31,679 bases of DNA from an uncultured Treponema sp. (GTDB taxonomy: Bacteria > Spirochaetota > Spirochaetia > Treponematales > Treponemataceae): contig CALFJF010000023.1 of NCBI GenBank assembly GCA_937877535.1, positions 1 through 31,679 of the forward strand, in the 5' to 3' direction. The notes below the pieces were generated by a model. The model did no database searches. It was not told where the DNA came from and worked only from the letters and a program-made list of their open reading frames with translations. Positions 15,835 to 23,839 of the stretch are shown one piece after another (positions within the stretch are counted from its first letter, which is position 1; the number at the start of each line of letters is the position of its first letter). The translations under genes and the position numbers were made by a program.

Positions 15835-17538
15835 CTAAAATGCGCGGCGCAAACTTTCGTGCGTTTTGTAATACGCTTTTTTGCTTTCGTACATCGCTTC
15901 GTCGGCACGAGCAAAAACCGTTTTTGTGCCGCGGTCGATTTGTGGGTCAAACGTTGCCATTCCTCGCGAAATCGCAAGTTCGCCTTCGTATTTGTCGTTG
16001 TCCGAGTTGAATGATTTGAGTTTTGAATCGAATTGCGCGTTTTTTACCACAATTTCAGAATCTCCGATGCTTTCTGCCAAAACAACAAACTCGTCTCCGC
16101 CAGTGCGGTACACGCAATCTTCTCCAAAGACCGACTTCAAAACATCCGCCGCGTCTTTGATGAGCATATCGCCCGCCTCGTGTCCAAACGAATCGTTCAT
16201 GTGCTTGAGTCCGTTCACGTCAAACACAAAAATGGTAAAATCCGCCATATCTTCAGAAATTCGCCGTTCGAGTTCTTTGATTTTGTCCAAATACGCCGCT
16301 TTGTTTCGGCAGCCCGTCATTGCGTCAGAATACGCGAGCGAGTTTATGTACGCGATATATTCTTTGAGTTCGCGCGAAATTTTACGAATGGAATGAGCAA
16401 GGGCTTCAATTTCGTCGTCCGAGTGAAATTCGATTACGGTGTTCAATTCTCCGCGCGAAATCCGCGAAGCGTTTTCAGTCAAATCTTGAATTGGTCGAAT
16501 AATTTTGTTCGCGATTGCGTTTGCAAGAAAAAGGGAAGTCAAAAGCACCAAAATGAGCAAAAACGACATTTTCCAAAGCATATCCGATTGGAGTTTGAGC
16601 AATTCTGTTTCTGGAACGGAAATCGCAAGGAGCATTTCGTTTTCCATTCGACTAATAACGAGCCGATGTTTTTCGTTTTTCCAGGTATAAGCGTAATTTT
16701 TGCTCGTTTCAATAAATTCGTCAGAAAAAAACGCGCCCAAATCCAACAGTTCCTTGAAATTCTTAAAGTCGCCAATAGAAAGTCCGTGCGGAAAATCGCG
16801 ATGATACAACAGATTTCCTTCTTTGCTGACCAAAAATCCAAAACCCGATTCGTAATTCAAATTATCGATGAGATTTCTGAGCAACGCCATGCTCACGTCC
16901 ATGCCAACAACGCCAATGAAAACGTCGCCTTTGTACAACGGAATCGCAAAAGAAAGCGTTTCGGTGGAATGTTCAACATTTAGATTTGGAAGCGGACCTA
17001 ACCAGCGTGCGCTTTGCGCTTCCTTTGCTTTGAAAAAAAACGCCGTGTGTCCAACGTCGTTTTGCTCAAATTGAGAAAGGTTGTATGGAATCCGAGTGAG
17101 CGAACCGCTCCCGTTGGAAAACGTTCCCGCAGGATACGCCGACGGATTTAAAAAATAAACGCTTTTTGCAAACGGGAACGATTCTGGGTCTGGGCAAAAA
17201 TAAATCGTTTTTGAGTATTTTCTAACTGGCGCGGGTTGTTTTGCAAGTGTCGCAAAGGATTCCATAAATTGTTCTGCGTACGATTTGTCAGTTTTGAGTT
17301 TTTCTGTGTCAACGTTCGATAATACAAAATTTTCAAAAACGTGCACCGCTCGTTCTACCGCGCCAAAACACTCGCTCAATTCTGACGTTTTTTGAATCGA
17401 AAGGAACGAAAGAGCCTGCCCCGCATGATATTCGATTGAATGATGAACGTAGTAAACTGCTACCGCCAAAGTAAGAAAAAACACAAACGCAATCGCACCA
17501 AGGTACGAGCGCATAAATCGAGAACGAATCGATTTCAT
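15835..17538 (-). CDS. Membrane diguanylate cyclase with Cache sensor, HAMP and GGDEF domains
   Basis: Predicted to make cyclic di-GMP from two GTP in response to an extracytoplasmic signal. 567 residues. TM1 is at ~10-32 (YLGAIAFVFFLTLAVAVYYV). A periplasmic Cache-like region (~33-320) contains FIGVVGMDVSMALLRNLID. TM2 is at ~325-345 (MSFLLILVLLTSLFLANAI), followed by HAMP (IIRPIQDLTENASRISRGEL) and GGDEF (~400-560) with DAMTGCRNKAAY, FVFDVNGLKHMNDSFGHEAGD and the active site RTGGDEF intact. The inhibitory RxxD site is not preserved: Phe replaces Arg (FGED). ATG 17538 lies 11 bases after the stop of another GGDEF gene, whose end supplies a GGTG ribosome site, so the two are an operon. Confidence 0.9.
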   Translation of the reverse strand: MKSIRSRFMRSYLGAIAFVFFLTLAVAVYYVHHSIEYHAGQALSFLSIQKTSELSECFGAVERAVHVFENFVLSNVDTEKLKTDKSYAEQFMESFATLAKQPAPVRKYSKTIYFCPDPESFPFAKSVYFLNPSAYPAGTFSNGSGSLTRIPYNLSQFEQNDVGHTAFFFKAKEAQSARWLGPLPNLNVEHSTETLSFAIPLYKGDVFIGVVGMDVSMALLRNLIDNLNYESGFGFLVSKEGNLLYHRDFPHGLSIGDFKNFKELLDLGAFFSDEFIETSKNYAYTWKNEKHRLVISRMENEMLLAISVPETELLKLQSDMLWKMSFLLILVLLTSLFLANAIANKIIRPIQDLTENASRISRGELNTVIEFHSDDEIEALAHSIRKISRELKEYIAYINSLAYSDAMTGCRNKAAYLDKIKELERRISEDMADFTIFVFDVNGLKHMNDSFGHEAGDMLIKDAADVLKSVFGEDCVYRTGGDEFVVLAESIGDSEIVVKNAQFDSKLKSFNSDNDKYEGELAISRGMATFDPQIDRGTKTVFARADEAMYESKKAYYKTHESLRRAF

Positions 17539-17549
17539 TTTTTACACCA

Positions 17550-18944
17550 CTAACCTTTTTTTACGCCGTTTCCGCCCATCTCTTTTACAAGATAGCAGAG
17601 TTGAGCGGCTCGATAATAATTTTTTTTGATTGTGTCAGAGATTCGCACTTCCGTAAGACCAACGGAAACCGTAACGAGTCGTTCCGCTTCAACATTTTTT
17701 ACGAATTGACGACAAACCGCATACGCGCTATCCATCGGAAGTTCAAACAAAACCAAAAATTCGTCGCCGCCCCAGCGTAACGCCATTCCGCGGTCGTTCA
17801 AAAGCCTGAGCATATTTTTCACCACGGAAATGAGCGCTTCGTCGCCGTTTAGATTGTCGTTTGCTTCCTTAAAATAGTCGATGTCAAAAACGGCAAGACA
17901 ACGATAGCGAGTTGTGTTAAAAACGCCCCGCTCGCCAAACATATCTTTGAAAAAATTGCGATTGGGAAGCCCCGTCAGAGAATCGACTTCGCCTTCGTTG
18001 CCTGAAAAAGTGTGTTTTCGCGCAGTTCCGTTTCGATGCGCCATAAAAAGCGCGACAAGTCCAAAAATCATCACGAACATTGCAAAAACGTAAAACGAAG
18101 TCCGCGAAAATCCGTCCCAGGCTTTTTCGCGCCGAATGACAAACCACCAGCCAAATTCTTCAACGTAATTTGTTACCGCAAATCCGCCACGTCCGTATTG
18201 TGTTCTGTGGAATTCGCCATTTCGTCCAACCGTCGGAATCAAATACGAAAGGGACGCAATTCCAAAATCTTCAAAGTTTGAACCGAGTTTTACGACTCCG
18301 TTTTCGTTTACCAAGTTGATTTTTACGCCATATTGCTTTTCAAGTCCGCGGATAAACGAAATGATGTTTGACACAGAAAGCGAGGGCGCAATGACTCCAA
18401 GAAACGCCCCGCCGCTGTCTTCAACGCGAACATTAAAATACATCGTGGAAGATTCGGAATCCTTTGCGACATACACTTCTGAAAACTGACGAACGCTGCC
18501 GTTTGAAAAATTGGCAAACCAAGTGTCATGCGCGTCATTTTCTGGATTTACGATTTTGTGAACCCCGTCGTCTCGGTAATATCGCCGCGTTGCGCCAGAA
18601 ACGAGCGTCATTTGCGCGTAATCGAATTCGTTTTTGATTCGAGAAAGATACGATTTCATCGTTTCTTCGTCATTTTTGAGTTCGCTTTCGTTTTTCAAAA
18701 AATCGATAAGAAATTCGTCGCGCGCTAAAGACCTTGAAACAACAAGCGGTTCGGCGAGTTTTGAAACAAGCGTATTTCGGATATGAGCGGCAAGGTAAGT
18801 GTCGGCGGAATCTTGTCTTTTTATGGAATTTCGGACAAAAAACAAATGTGCAAACGTAATAGTGGCAATCGAAACGCACAAAATCGTTGCCGCTATTGTC
18901 GCAAACGACGTTTTCATCACAGTTCCTCGCGCATTTTCCTGCAT
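17550..18944 (-). CDS. Membrane diguanylate cyclase with Cache-like sensor and GGDEF domain
   Basis: 464 residues. TM1 is near residues 13-36 (FATIAATILCVSIATITFAHLFFV). A periplasmic sensor (~37-280) has Cache-like features (RYYRDDGVHKIVNPEND, VYVAKDSESSTMYFNVRV). TM2 is near 285-305 (FYVFAMFVMIFGLVALFMAH). The GGDEF domain has DSLTGLPNRNFF, FDIDYFKEANDNLNGDEAL and RWGGDEF. The usual GHxxGD reads LNGDEA, so the His is missing; the Asp and catalytic loop remain. No RxxD inhibitory site is seen, and there is no HAMP domain. Start 18944 has GAGG eight bases upstream; ATG 18917 also has a good GAGGA, so the N-terminus is uncertain by nine residues. It is first in a two-gene operon with 15835-17538. 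Confidence 0.88.
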   Translation of the reverse strand: MQENARGTVMKTSFATIAATILCVSIATITFAHLFFVRNSIKRQDSADTYLAAHIRNTLVSKLAEPLVVSRSLARDEFLIDFLKNESELKNDEETMKSYLSRIKNEFDYAQMTLVSGATRRYYRDDGVHKIVNPENDAHDTWFANFSNGSVRQFSEVYVAKDSESSTMYFNVRVEDSGGAFLGVIAPSLSVSNIISFIRGLEKQYGVKINLVNENGVVKLGSNFEDFGIASLSYLIPTVGRNGEFHRTQYGRGGFAVTNYVEEFGWWFVIRREKAWDGFSRTSFYVFAMFVMIFGLVALFMAHRNGTARKHTFSGNEGEVDSLTGLPNRNFFKDMFGERGVFNTTRYRCLAVFDIDYFKEANDNLNGDEALISVVKNMLRLLNDRGMALRWGGDEFLVLFELPMDSAYAVCRQFVKNVEAERLVTVSVGLTEVRISDTIKKNYYRAAQLCYLVKEMGGNGVKKG

Positions 18945-19162
18945 AGAATTTTCCTCACAAAATCCAATAAATCAATTTTGAAACGCCAAACTCAAAATCG
19001 ATTTAATAAAAGTAAAAAGACTCGTTTGCGTGTTCAAAATCGTAGCAAAAAACAAATGCTTTGTCCATTAAACGCAACGCATTGACGGGAATCGAAAAAG
19101 TCTTTTTTACTTGTGCGTTCCGTGATAAAATGGAAAGCAAATTTTCGGGATGTTGCATTTGT

Positions 19163-19214
19163 GTCATTCCGAACTTGTTTCGGAATCAAGATGCTGAAAC
19201 AAGTTCAGCATGAC
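19163..19214. repeat. Type B REP-like palindromic repeat in the uxaC leader region
   Basis: GTCATTCCGAACTTGTTTCG...AAGATGCTGAAACAAG...CATGAC: two nested hairpins (CCGAACTTGTTTCGG and GCTGAAACAAGTTCAGC) within an outer GTCAT/ATGAC pairing. It ends 22 bases before the uxaC Shine-Dalgarno. The rest of the 18945-19162 gap is A/T-rich, with no gene seen. Confidence 0.85.
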
Positions 19215-19246
19215 AAAGTGTGCCACCCTTCCTTTTGGAGCAAAAA

Positions 19247-20656
19247 ATGAAAAAATTCATGGACAAAGACTTCCTTCTTGAGACGAAAACTGCTCAGAAG
19301 TTGTTTGAGGCGTGCAAAAACGAGCCTCTTTGGGACTATCACTGTCATCTTATCCCCGCGCAGATTGCCGAGAATAAAAAATTCAAGAATCTCACGGAAA
19401 TCTGGCTCGGCGGCGACCACTACAAATGGCGGCAAATGCGCACTTACGGCGTAACCGAGGACTACATCACGGGCGACAAACCCGACTACGAAAAATTCCT
19501 CAAATGGGCGGAGACGATTGAGCATCTTATCGGAAACCCGCTCTACCACTGGACTCATTTGGAGCTTCAGCGATATTTCGGAATCGACGAGCCACTTACG
19601 GTCAAGAGCGCGCCGAGAATCTGGGAAGAGGCGAACAAGCTTTTGCAGACCGACGAACTTTCAGTCAAGGGAATCTTCGAGAAATTCCATGTCTACGCCG
19701 TGGGAACGACCGACGACCCGATTGACTCGCTCGAATACCACAAGGCAATCGCCGCGGGAACTGCACCAATCGGAAAAATCAACACGAAAGTGCGCCCGTC
19801 TTACCGCCCCGACAAGGCAATCAACATCAACCTTCCCACATACAAGGACTACATCGCCAAACTATCGGAAGTTAGCGGAATCCAAATCAAGACTTCTGAC
19901 GATGTAATCAAAGCCCTCATCAACCGCTTGGACTTCTTCATCGAGAACGGCTGCCGGGCGAGCGACCACGCGCTTGAATATCCGCCGTGCAAGCTCGACA
20001 CCGACGCAAACATCGATGCAGTCGTCGCGCGCGCGCTGAACGGAGAGGCGATTTCTGAAGCCGAGGCAGAGGCGTACAAGACGAAAATCCTCGTCGCGCT
20101 CGGCCGCGCCTACGAGCAGAAAGGAATCGTGCAGCAGTGGCACATGAACGCAATCCGCGACAACAACAAGGCGATGTTCAAAAAACTCGGACCTGACACG
20201 GGATTCGACGGAAGCCACGACAAGCCGATGGCGGAAAATCTCGCGGGACTGATGAACCTCATCGAAGAAAAGGGCGGAATGCCAAAAACGATTCTCTACA
20301 CATTGAACCCGAAGGACTACTACTCAATCGGAACGATTATGGGCTGCTTCCAGGGCGGCGGCATCAAGGGAAAAATCCAGCTCGGAAGCGGCTGGTGGTT
20401 CTGCGACCATCGCGACGGCATGGAGCAGCAGATTAAAGTCCTCGGAAACCTGGGCATGATTCCCGCGTTCGTCGGAATGCTCACGGACTCGCGCTCGTTC
20501 CTCTCGTACTCGCGCCACGAATATTTCCGCAGAATCCTCTGCAATGTAATCGGTGGCTGGGTCGAGAACGGCGAATATCCCGACGACGAAGAAAAGCTGA
20601 TTCAGATTGTCAAGGACATCAGTTTTGGCAATGCGTTGGCGTATTTCGGAAAGTAA
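19247..20656 (+). CDS. uxaC: Glucuronate isomerase (uronate isomerase)
   Basis: Converts D-glucuronate to D-fructuronate and D-galacturonate to D-tagaturonate, the first intracellular step of hexuronate (pectin or glucuronan) use. 469 residues, the usual length. The metal-binding HxH is His32/His34 in LWDYHCHLIPAQIAEN. Later family blocks include QWHMNAIRDNN, GSGWWFCDHRDGM, MLTDSRSFLSYSRHEYFRRI and a C-terminal GNALAYFGK. ATG 19247 follows GGAG by six bases. Codon use (ATC, TTC, AAC, GGA) is far more biased than in dnaE or pepF, suggesting strong expression. No other uronate gene is adjacent, so it stands alone here. A type B repeat lies in its leader, and a hairpin follows a type A repeat after its stop. 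Confidence 0.96.
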   Translation: MKKFMDKDFLLETKTAQKLFEACKNEPLWDYHCHLIPAQIAENKKFKNLTEIWLGGDHYKWRQMRTYGVTEDYITGDKPDYEKFLKWAETIEHLIGNPLYHWTHLELQRYFGIDEPLTVKSAPRIWEEANKLLQTDELSVKGIFEKFHVYAVGTTDDPIDSLEYHKAIAAGTAPIGKINTKVRPSYRPDKAININLPTYKDYIAKLSEVSGIQIKTSDDVIKALINRLDFFIENGCRASDHALEYPPCKLDTDANIDAVVARALNGEAISEAEAEAYKTKILVALGRAYEQKGIVQQWHMNAIRDNNKAMFKKLGPDTGFDGSHDKPMAENLAGLMNLIEEKGGMPKTILYTLNPKDYYSIGTIMGCFQGGGIKGKIQLGSGWWFCDHRDGMEQQIKVLGNLGMIPAFVGMLTDSRSFLSYSRHEYFRRILCNVIGGWVENGEYPDDEEKLIQIVKDISFGNALAYFGK

Positions 20657-20664
20657 GGTAAAAT

Positions 20665-20700
20665 GTGGTGGTTGAGTAGCGAAGCGTATCGAAACTACCG
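20665..20700. repeat. Type A REP-like repeat after uxaC
   Basis: GGTGGTTGAGTAGCGAAGCG...TATCGAAACTACCGC: the TAGCGAAGCGTA-cored variant of the family. Confidence 0.75.
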
Positions 20701-20708
20701 CTCAATCT

Positions 20709-20737
20709 AACGACCGTCAGTTTTGCTGGCGGTCGTT
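20709..20737 (+). terminator. Hairpin between uxaC and the exported-protein gene
   Basis: AACGACCGTCAG (20709-20720) pairs with CTGGCGGTCGTT (20726-20737), five-base loop. Only a short T-run follows, so termination may be partial, allowing read-through into the next gene, whose Shine-Dalgarno begins 14 bases later. Confidence 0.55.
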
Positions 20738-20761
20738 GCATTTCTCAAAGAAGGAGCATTT

Positions 20762-21340
20762 ATGACTGACGCACAAAAAGAAAACCGGGCGGTGGGGGCA
20801 AAGCCGCCGATGCGCAGGGCGGTCGCGGTTGCCGCCTTGCTTTTGTGCGCGCTCCCGCTCCTTTTCGCCGAGAACGTGGCGAGGCGCGGCATAGGGAAGT
20901 ACACCATTCCGAGAGGATTTGTGGAGGCGCGCAAATGGTCGCAACGCGCAAAGGCCTTCTACGTCGCGTCGGAGGACAGCAAAAAGGACGGCTTCGTGAA
21001 CAACATTTCCATCGAGGGTGGAAAGAACCGCTACACGGTGCAGGACCACGCCCTGTTCAGGCAGGCCATTTTAAGGCAGCTTTTGGCGCAATGCACCGAA
21101 GACGAAGTGCTGACGGCCGACGGCAGCCACACAAAGAAAGGGTACGTGCTGTACACGTTCGTCATCCGCCCTTCGGACGAGTCGCTCCAAAAGAATCAGG
21201 ACGCGGCGACTACAAAGCAGTATTACATCATTGCAAGGGACAACGCATACATCCTTGTGCATGAAACGACGCGCGGCGAGTCTAAAAAGATGGACGAGGC
21301 CGCCATGGAGTTGGTCAACTCCTACGAGCCTCCGAACTAA
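20762..21340 (+). CDS. Exported protein of unknown function
   Basis: 192 residues. A basic n-region (MTDAQKENRAVGAKPPMRR) precedes a hydrophobic core (AVAVAALLLCALPLLFA) and a probable cleavage after LLFA at about residue 36, so it is periplasmic or surface exposed. The mature part is about 155 residues, mixed alpha/beta in character (GKYTIPRGFVEARKW, KQYYIIARDNAYILVHET, ending AMELVNSYEP). This pattern loosely recalls small PsbP/DcrB-like periplasmic proteins, but that is a guess. AAGGAG five bases before ATG 20762 fixes the start. The gene is more GC-rich than its neighbours. No promoter was found between it and uxaC. Confidence 0.7.
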   Translation: MTDAQKENRAVGAKPPMRRAVAVAALLLCALPLLFAENVARRGIGKYTIPRGFVEARKWSQRAKAFYVASEDSKKDGFVNNISIEGGKNRYTVQDHALFRQAILRQLLAQCTEDEVLTADGSHTKKGYVLYTFVIRPSDESLQKNQDAATTKQYYIIARDNAYILVHETTRGESKKMDEAAMELVNSYEPPN

Positions 21341-21416
21341 CCGCCGACTGCTCGCGCATTTTCGGACAGCCCATGCTTTGCAGCAGCTCAATGATTAGAC
21401 CTGTTCGGAATCCGGA

Positions 21417-21566
21417 GATGTTTCAAAATGTATGCTGATATTACAACTCGGTCATTCCGAACTTGTTTCGGAATCTCATTCTTTGAAGCAAAAATGTGCT
21501 TTAGAAAAGATGCTGAAACGAGTTCAGCATGACAATTATTTTTAAAAGCATACTTTCCGTAACACC
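21417..21566. mobile_element. MITE-like element, copy 3, with a type B repeat inside
   Basis: The left end GATGTTTCAAAATGTATGCT (21417-21436) matches the right end (21547-21566, reverse complement GGTGTTACGGAAAGTATGCT). The core is a type B repeat (21451-21533) interrupted by about 30 bases. Flanking stretches 21341-21416 and 21567-21716 hold no gene that I can support. Confidence 0.7.
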
Positions 21567-21716
21567 ACCAAATCTTTGTTGAACCGTGCGGTTCGGATTT
21601 CAGGTGATTTCACGATTTGCCTGCTTCCATGATACAGTGTCCGCGCATTTGCCATGCCGTCAATTATACGACACTTCGCAGATTCGTGCAAAAGCCGGAC
21701 AGCGCCCGACCAGTTC

Positions 21717-21998
21717 TCACAGCGAGTCCAAAAGGTGCTTCAGCTCGCCTTTGAGCAAGGTGTACTTGAGGAAGTAGTTTTTCTGCGCCTCGGCGCTCTC
21801 GTCGGGATTCTGCACGAGCGACTCCACGGTCGTCCCGAGCGCGGCAGCGATTTTTGCGGCTTCTGTGGCTCTGGGTTCAGTTCCCGCCTTGCGCATACTG
21901 GAGACCGTCGTCTCAGACATTCCCATTTTGTGGGCAAGCCATCGGTACGAGGTGTTCTGCTCCTTTCGCAACGCTTCAACATTTTCCCAAAAAGTCAT
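21717..21998 (-). CDS. XRE-type helix-turn-helix regulator
   Basis: 93 residues. A Cro/CI-like helix-turn-helix occupies residues ~1-62: WENVEALRKEQN, then SYRWLAHKMGMSETTVSSM (recognition helices) and ATEAAKIAAALGTTVESLV. A short Leu/Lys-rich C-terminal tail may dimerise. It probably binds DNA as a repressor; its target is unknown, but the divergent MBOAT gene and the repeated AGTTTT motif between the two are candidates. ATG 21998 has no Shine-Dalgarno, and TATAAT lies only five bases upstream on the minus strand, implying a leaderless or nearly leaderless mRNA. Confidence 0.85.
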   Translation of the reverse strand: MTFWENVEALRKEQNTSYRWLAHKMGMSETTVSSMRKAGTEPRATEAAKIAAALGTTVESLVQNPDESAEAQKNYFLKYTLLKGELKHLLDSL

Positions 21999-22035
21999 GC
22001 TTCATTATAATCCGACAGAAATTACTTGTTCTCGT

Positions 22036-22124
22036 AGTTTTCGCTTGAATAATTCGAGTTTTCAGAGTATAAAATAAGGAACTACGAATTTTCGGAGTTT
22101 TAATTTTAAAAACTTCAGTTTTTA
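22036..22124. promoter_or_regulatory. Repeated AGTTTT motif array (candidate operators)
   Basis: AGTTTTCG (22036), AGTTTTCA (22057), AATTTTCG (22087), AGTTTTAA (22096), AGTTTTTA (22117), and AGTTTTTG (22188) further on. Two pairs are spaced exactly 21 bp, two helical turns. The array lies between the divergent XRE and MBOAT genes. Confidence 0.4.
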
Positions 22125-22144
22125 GAATTATTCTTCTGTCTGCG

Positions 22145-22204
22145 CATCAAGCGAAGGCTTGATGGCGGGTCACTCCGAAAACTATGTAGTTTTTGGAGTG
22201 ACCC
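22145..22204 (+). promoter_or_regulatory. Tandem hairpins in the MBOAT leader, the second masking the ribosome site
   Basis: First: CATCAAGC-gaag-GCTTGATG (22145-22164). Second: an 18-bp arm 22167-22184 (GGGTCACTCCGAAAACTA) pairs with 22187-22204, with one G-T wobble. The GGAG used for translation (22195-22198) lies inside the second stem, 8 bases before ATG 22207. Confidence 0.6.
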
Positions 22205-22206
22205 CT

Positions 22207-23664
22207 ATGCTTTTCAGTTCATTTGAATTTATCTTCCTTTTTCTGCCGATTACGCTTTTCGGCTATTTTCTGTGGGGAAAGAAGTCGGTTCACGAGGCGA
22301 ATGTGTGGCTTCTTGTCGCCTCGTTTTTCTTTTACGCATGGTGGGATGTGCGCTTTTTGCCGCTTTTGCTCGCTTCGATTTTGGCGAATTTTCTCATCGG
22401 GCTTGCGCTCGGGCGGTTTCGGTTCAAAAAAATCTTTCTCATCGTTGGTATTGCAGTGAACCTCGGCTTTCTCGGATTCTTCAAATACGCTGACTTTTTC
22501 ATTCAGACGATGAACCGCGCGTTCCGCACCGACTGGAATTTCCTTCACCTCGTGCTTCCGCTCGGCATTTCGTTCTACACTTTTCAGGCGATTTCGTACA
22601 TCGCCGATGTGTATCTGGGAAGAACGAACGCCGAAAAGAGCCTTGTGAACCTCGCGCTCTACATCTCGCTTTTTCCGCAGCTCATCGCAGGCCCGATTGT
22701 TGACCACAAGATGATGATTCCGCAGTTTTCAAGCAAAGAGCGGCACCGCTTCAACGCGGAGGGGTTTTCGGCGGGAATCACGCTGTTTTCGCTCGCGCTT
22801 TTCAAGAAGGTCGTCATAGCGGACTCTCTTTCGCCCGTTGTGGCGGACATTTTCGGGCGCATTTCTTCGCTTTCGATGCTAGATGCCTGGGTCGGCGTGA
22901 TTTCGTACAGTTTCCAGCTTTACTTTGACTTTTCCGCTTACTCGGAGATGGCGATTGGGCTTGGAAAAATGCTCGGCTTCGACTTTCCGACGAACTTTGA
23001 CTCGCCGTATCAGGCGACTTCGGTGATTGACTTTTGGCGGCGGTGGCACATCACGCTCGGAAGCTGGATTCGGAACTACATCTACATTCCGCTCGGCGGG
23101 AACAAAAAGGGCGGGAAGCGGAAAATGCTCAATCTTTTTGTGGCGATGACGCTCTGCGGATTTTGGCACGGTGCGGGCTTCCGCTACATCGCCTGGGGAA
23201 TGATGCACGGCGGATTTTTGGTCGTAAACCACTGGTGGCGGAAATTTTCCCGCGCGCACACGCTCCATCTCCCGCGGATTTTTTCTGCGCTCTTGACTTT
23301 TGGCTGTGTTACTGCCGGCTGGGCGGTGTTCCGTGCGCCGAGCCTCCGAGACGGGCTTAGGCTCATAAAGCGGATGCTGAACTTTCACAGATTCGCGCTT
23401 CCTGCCGGCGGGAAAATCGAGAACCTGCTTTCGTTCCTGCATTATTTCAAGGTGCAGTTCGTGAGCGTCCCGACCTATCCGTTCGCGTTCTTGCTCTTGC
23501 TTTCGGTTCTCTCGTTCTGCTTTCCGAGCGCGCAGAAAATCGTGGCGGAACGATTCCGCGCTTCTTGGAAATGGCTTTTTGCAACGCTCGCCGCGCTGTT
23601 CTATTCGCTGTACACAATGGCGGGCAACGCGAACCTGTCGGAATTTTTGTATTTTCAGTTTTAG
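22207..23664 (+). CDS. MBOAT-family membrane O-acyltransferase
   Basis: Transfers acyl (usually acetyl) groups across the membrane to an extracytoplasmic polymer, as AlgI, PatA and DltB do. 485 residues with about ten or more membrane segments. The family core is clear: VLPLGISFYTFQAISYIADVY (~115-137), YSFQLYFDFSAYSEMAIGLG, then FWRRWHITLGSWIRNYIYIP and the catalytic His321 in CGFWHGAGF. ATG 22207 was chosen; an upstream frame to 22159 would translate a leader hairpin. The SGNH-type gene at 23840 is the expected partner, together forming an AlgI/AlgJ- or PatA/PatB-like pair. The polymer acylated is unknown; spirochaetes lack alginate genes here, so glycan, peptidoglycan or lipid are open. 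Confidence 0.93.
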   Translation: MLFSSFEFIFLFLPITLFGYFLWGKKSVHEANVWLLVASFFFYAWWDVRFLPLLLASILANFLIGLALGRFRFKKIFLIVGIAVNLGFLGFFKYADFFIQTMNRAFRTDWNFLHLVLPLGISFYTFQAISYIADVYLGRTNAEKSLVNLALYISLFPQLIAGPIVDHKMMIPQFSSKERHRFNAEGFSAGITLFSLALFKKVVIADSLSPVVADIFGRISSLSMLDAWVGVISYSFQLYFDFSAYSEMAIGLGKMLGFDFPTNFDSPYQATSVIDFWRRWHITLGSWIRNYIYIPLGGNKKGGKRKMLNLFVAMTLCGFWHGAGFRYIAWGMMHGGFLVVNHWWRKFSRAHTLHLPRIFSALLTFGCVTAGWAVFRAPSLRDGLRLIKRMLNFHRFALPAGGKIENLLSFLHYFKVQFVSVPTYPFAFLLLLSVLSFCFPSAQKIVAERFRASWKWLFATLAALFYSLYTMAGNANLSEFLYFQF

Positions 23665-23670
23665 GATGGA

Positions 23671-23826
23671 GCGTCATGCTGAGCAAAGCGAAACATCTTT
23701 TTACCAATCGGTCAAATTTCAAGTTTTGAGCTAGCGGTCATTGAGCCTGTCGAAATGACCAAACCGTTGACCGAAACGATGATATGGTGGTTTCGATACG
23801 GTCGCTAGCGACCTACTCAACCACCG
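23671..23826. repeat. Block of type B half-repeat and two type A repeats
   Basis: GCGTCATGCTGAGCAAAGCG (half B), then GGTCATTGAGCCTGTCGAAA..TGACC, then GGTGGTTTCGATACGGTCGC-TAGCGACC-TACTCAACCACC with an inner palindrome. The last base is two bases from the SGNH gene's upstream ATGGAGG, so the repeats make up nearly all of the gap. Confidence 0.8.
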
Positions 23827-23839
23827 CATGGAGGAAGAA

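Noticed and set aside
20845..21264. 139-codon alternative frame inside the exported-protein gene
   Set aside because: The other frame has the ribosome site and signal peptide; this one is an Arg/His-rich shadow of GC-rich codons.
21567..21716. Possible small gene between the third inverted-repeat element and the XRE gene
   Set aside because: No frame has both a ribosome site and a start; only a short GAACCG/CGGTTC palindrome is visible.
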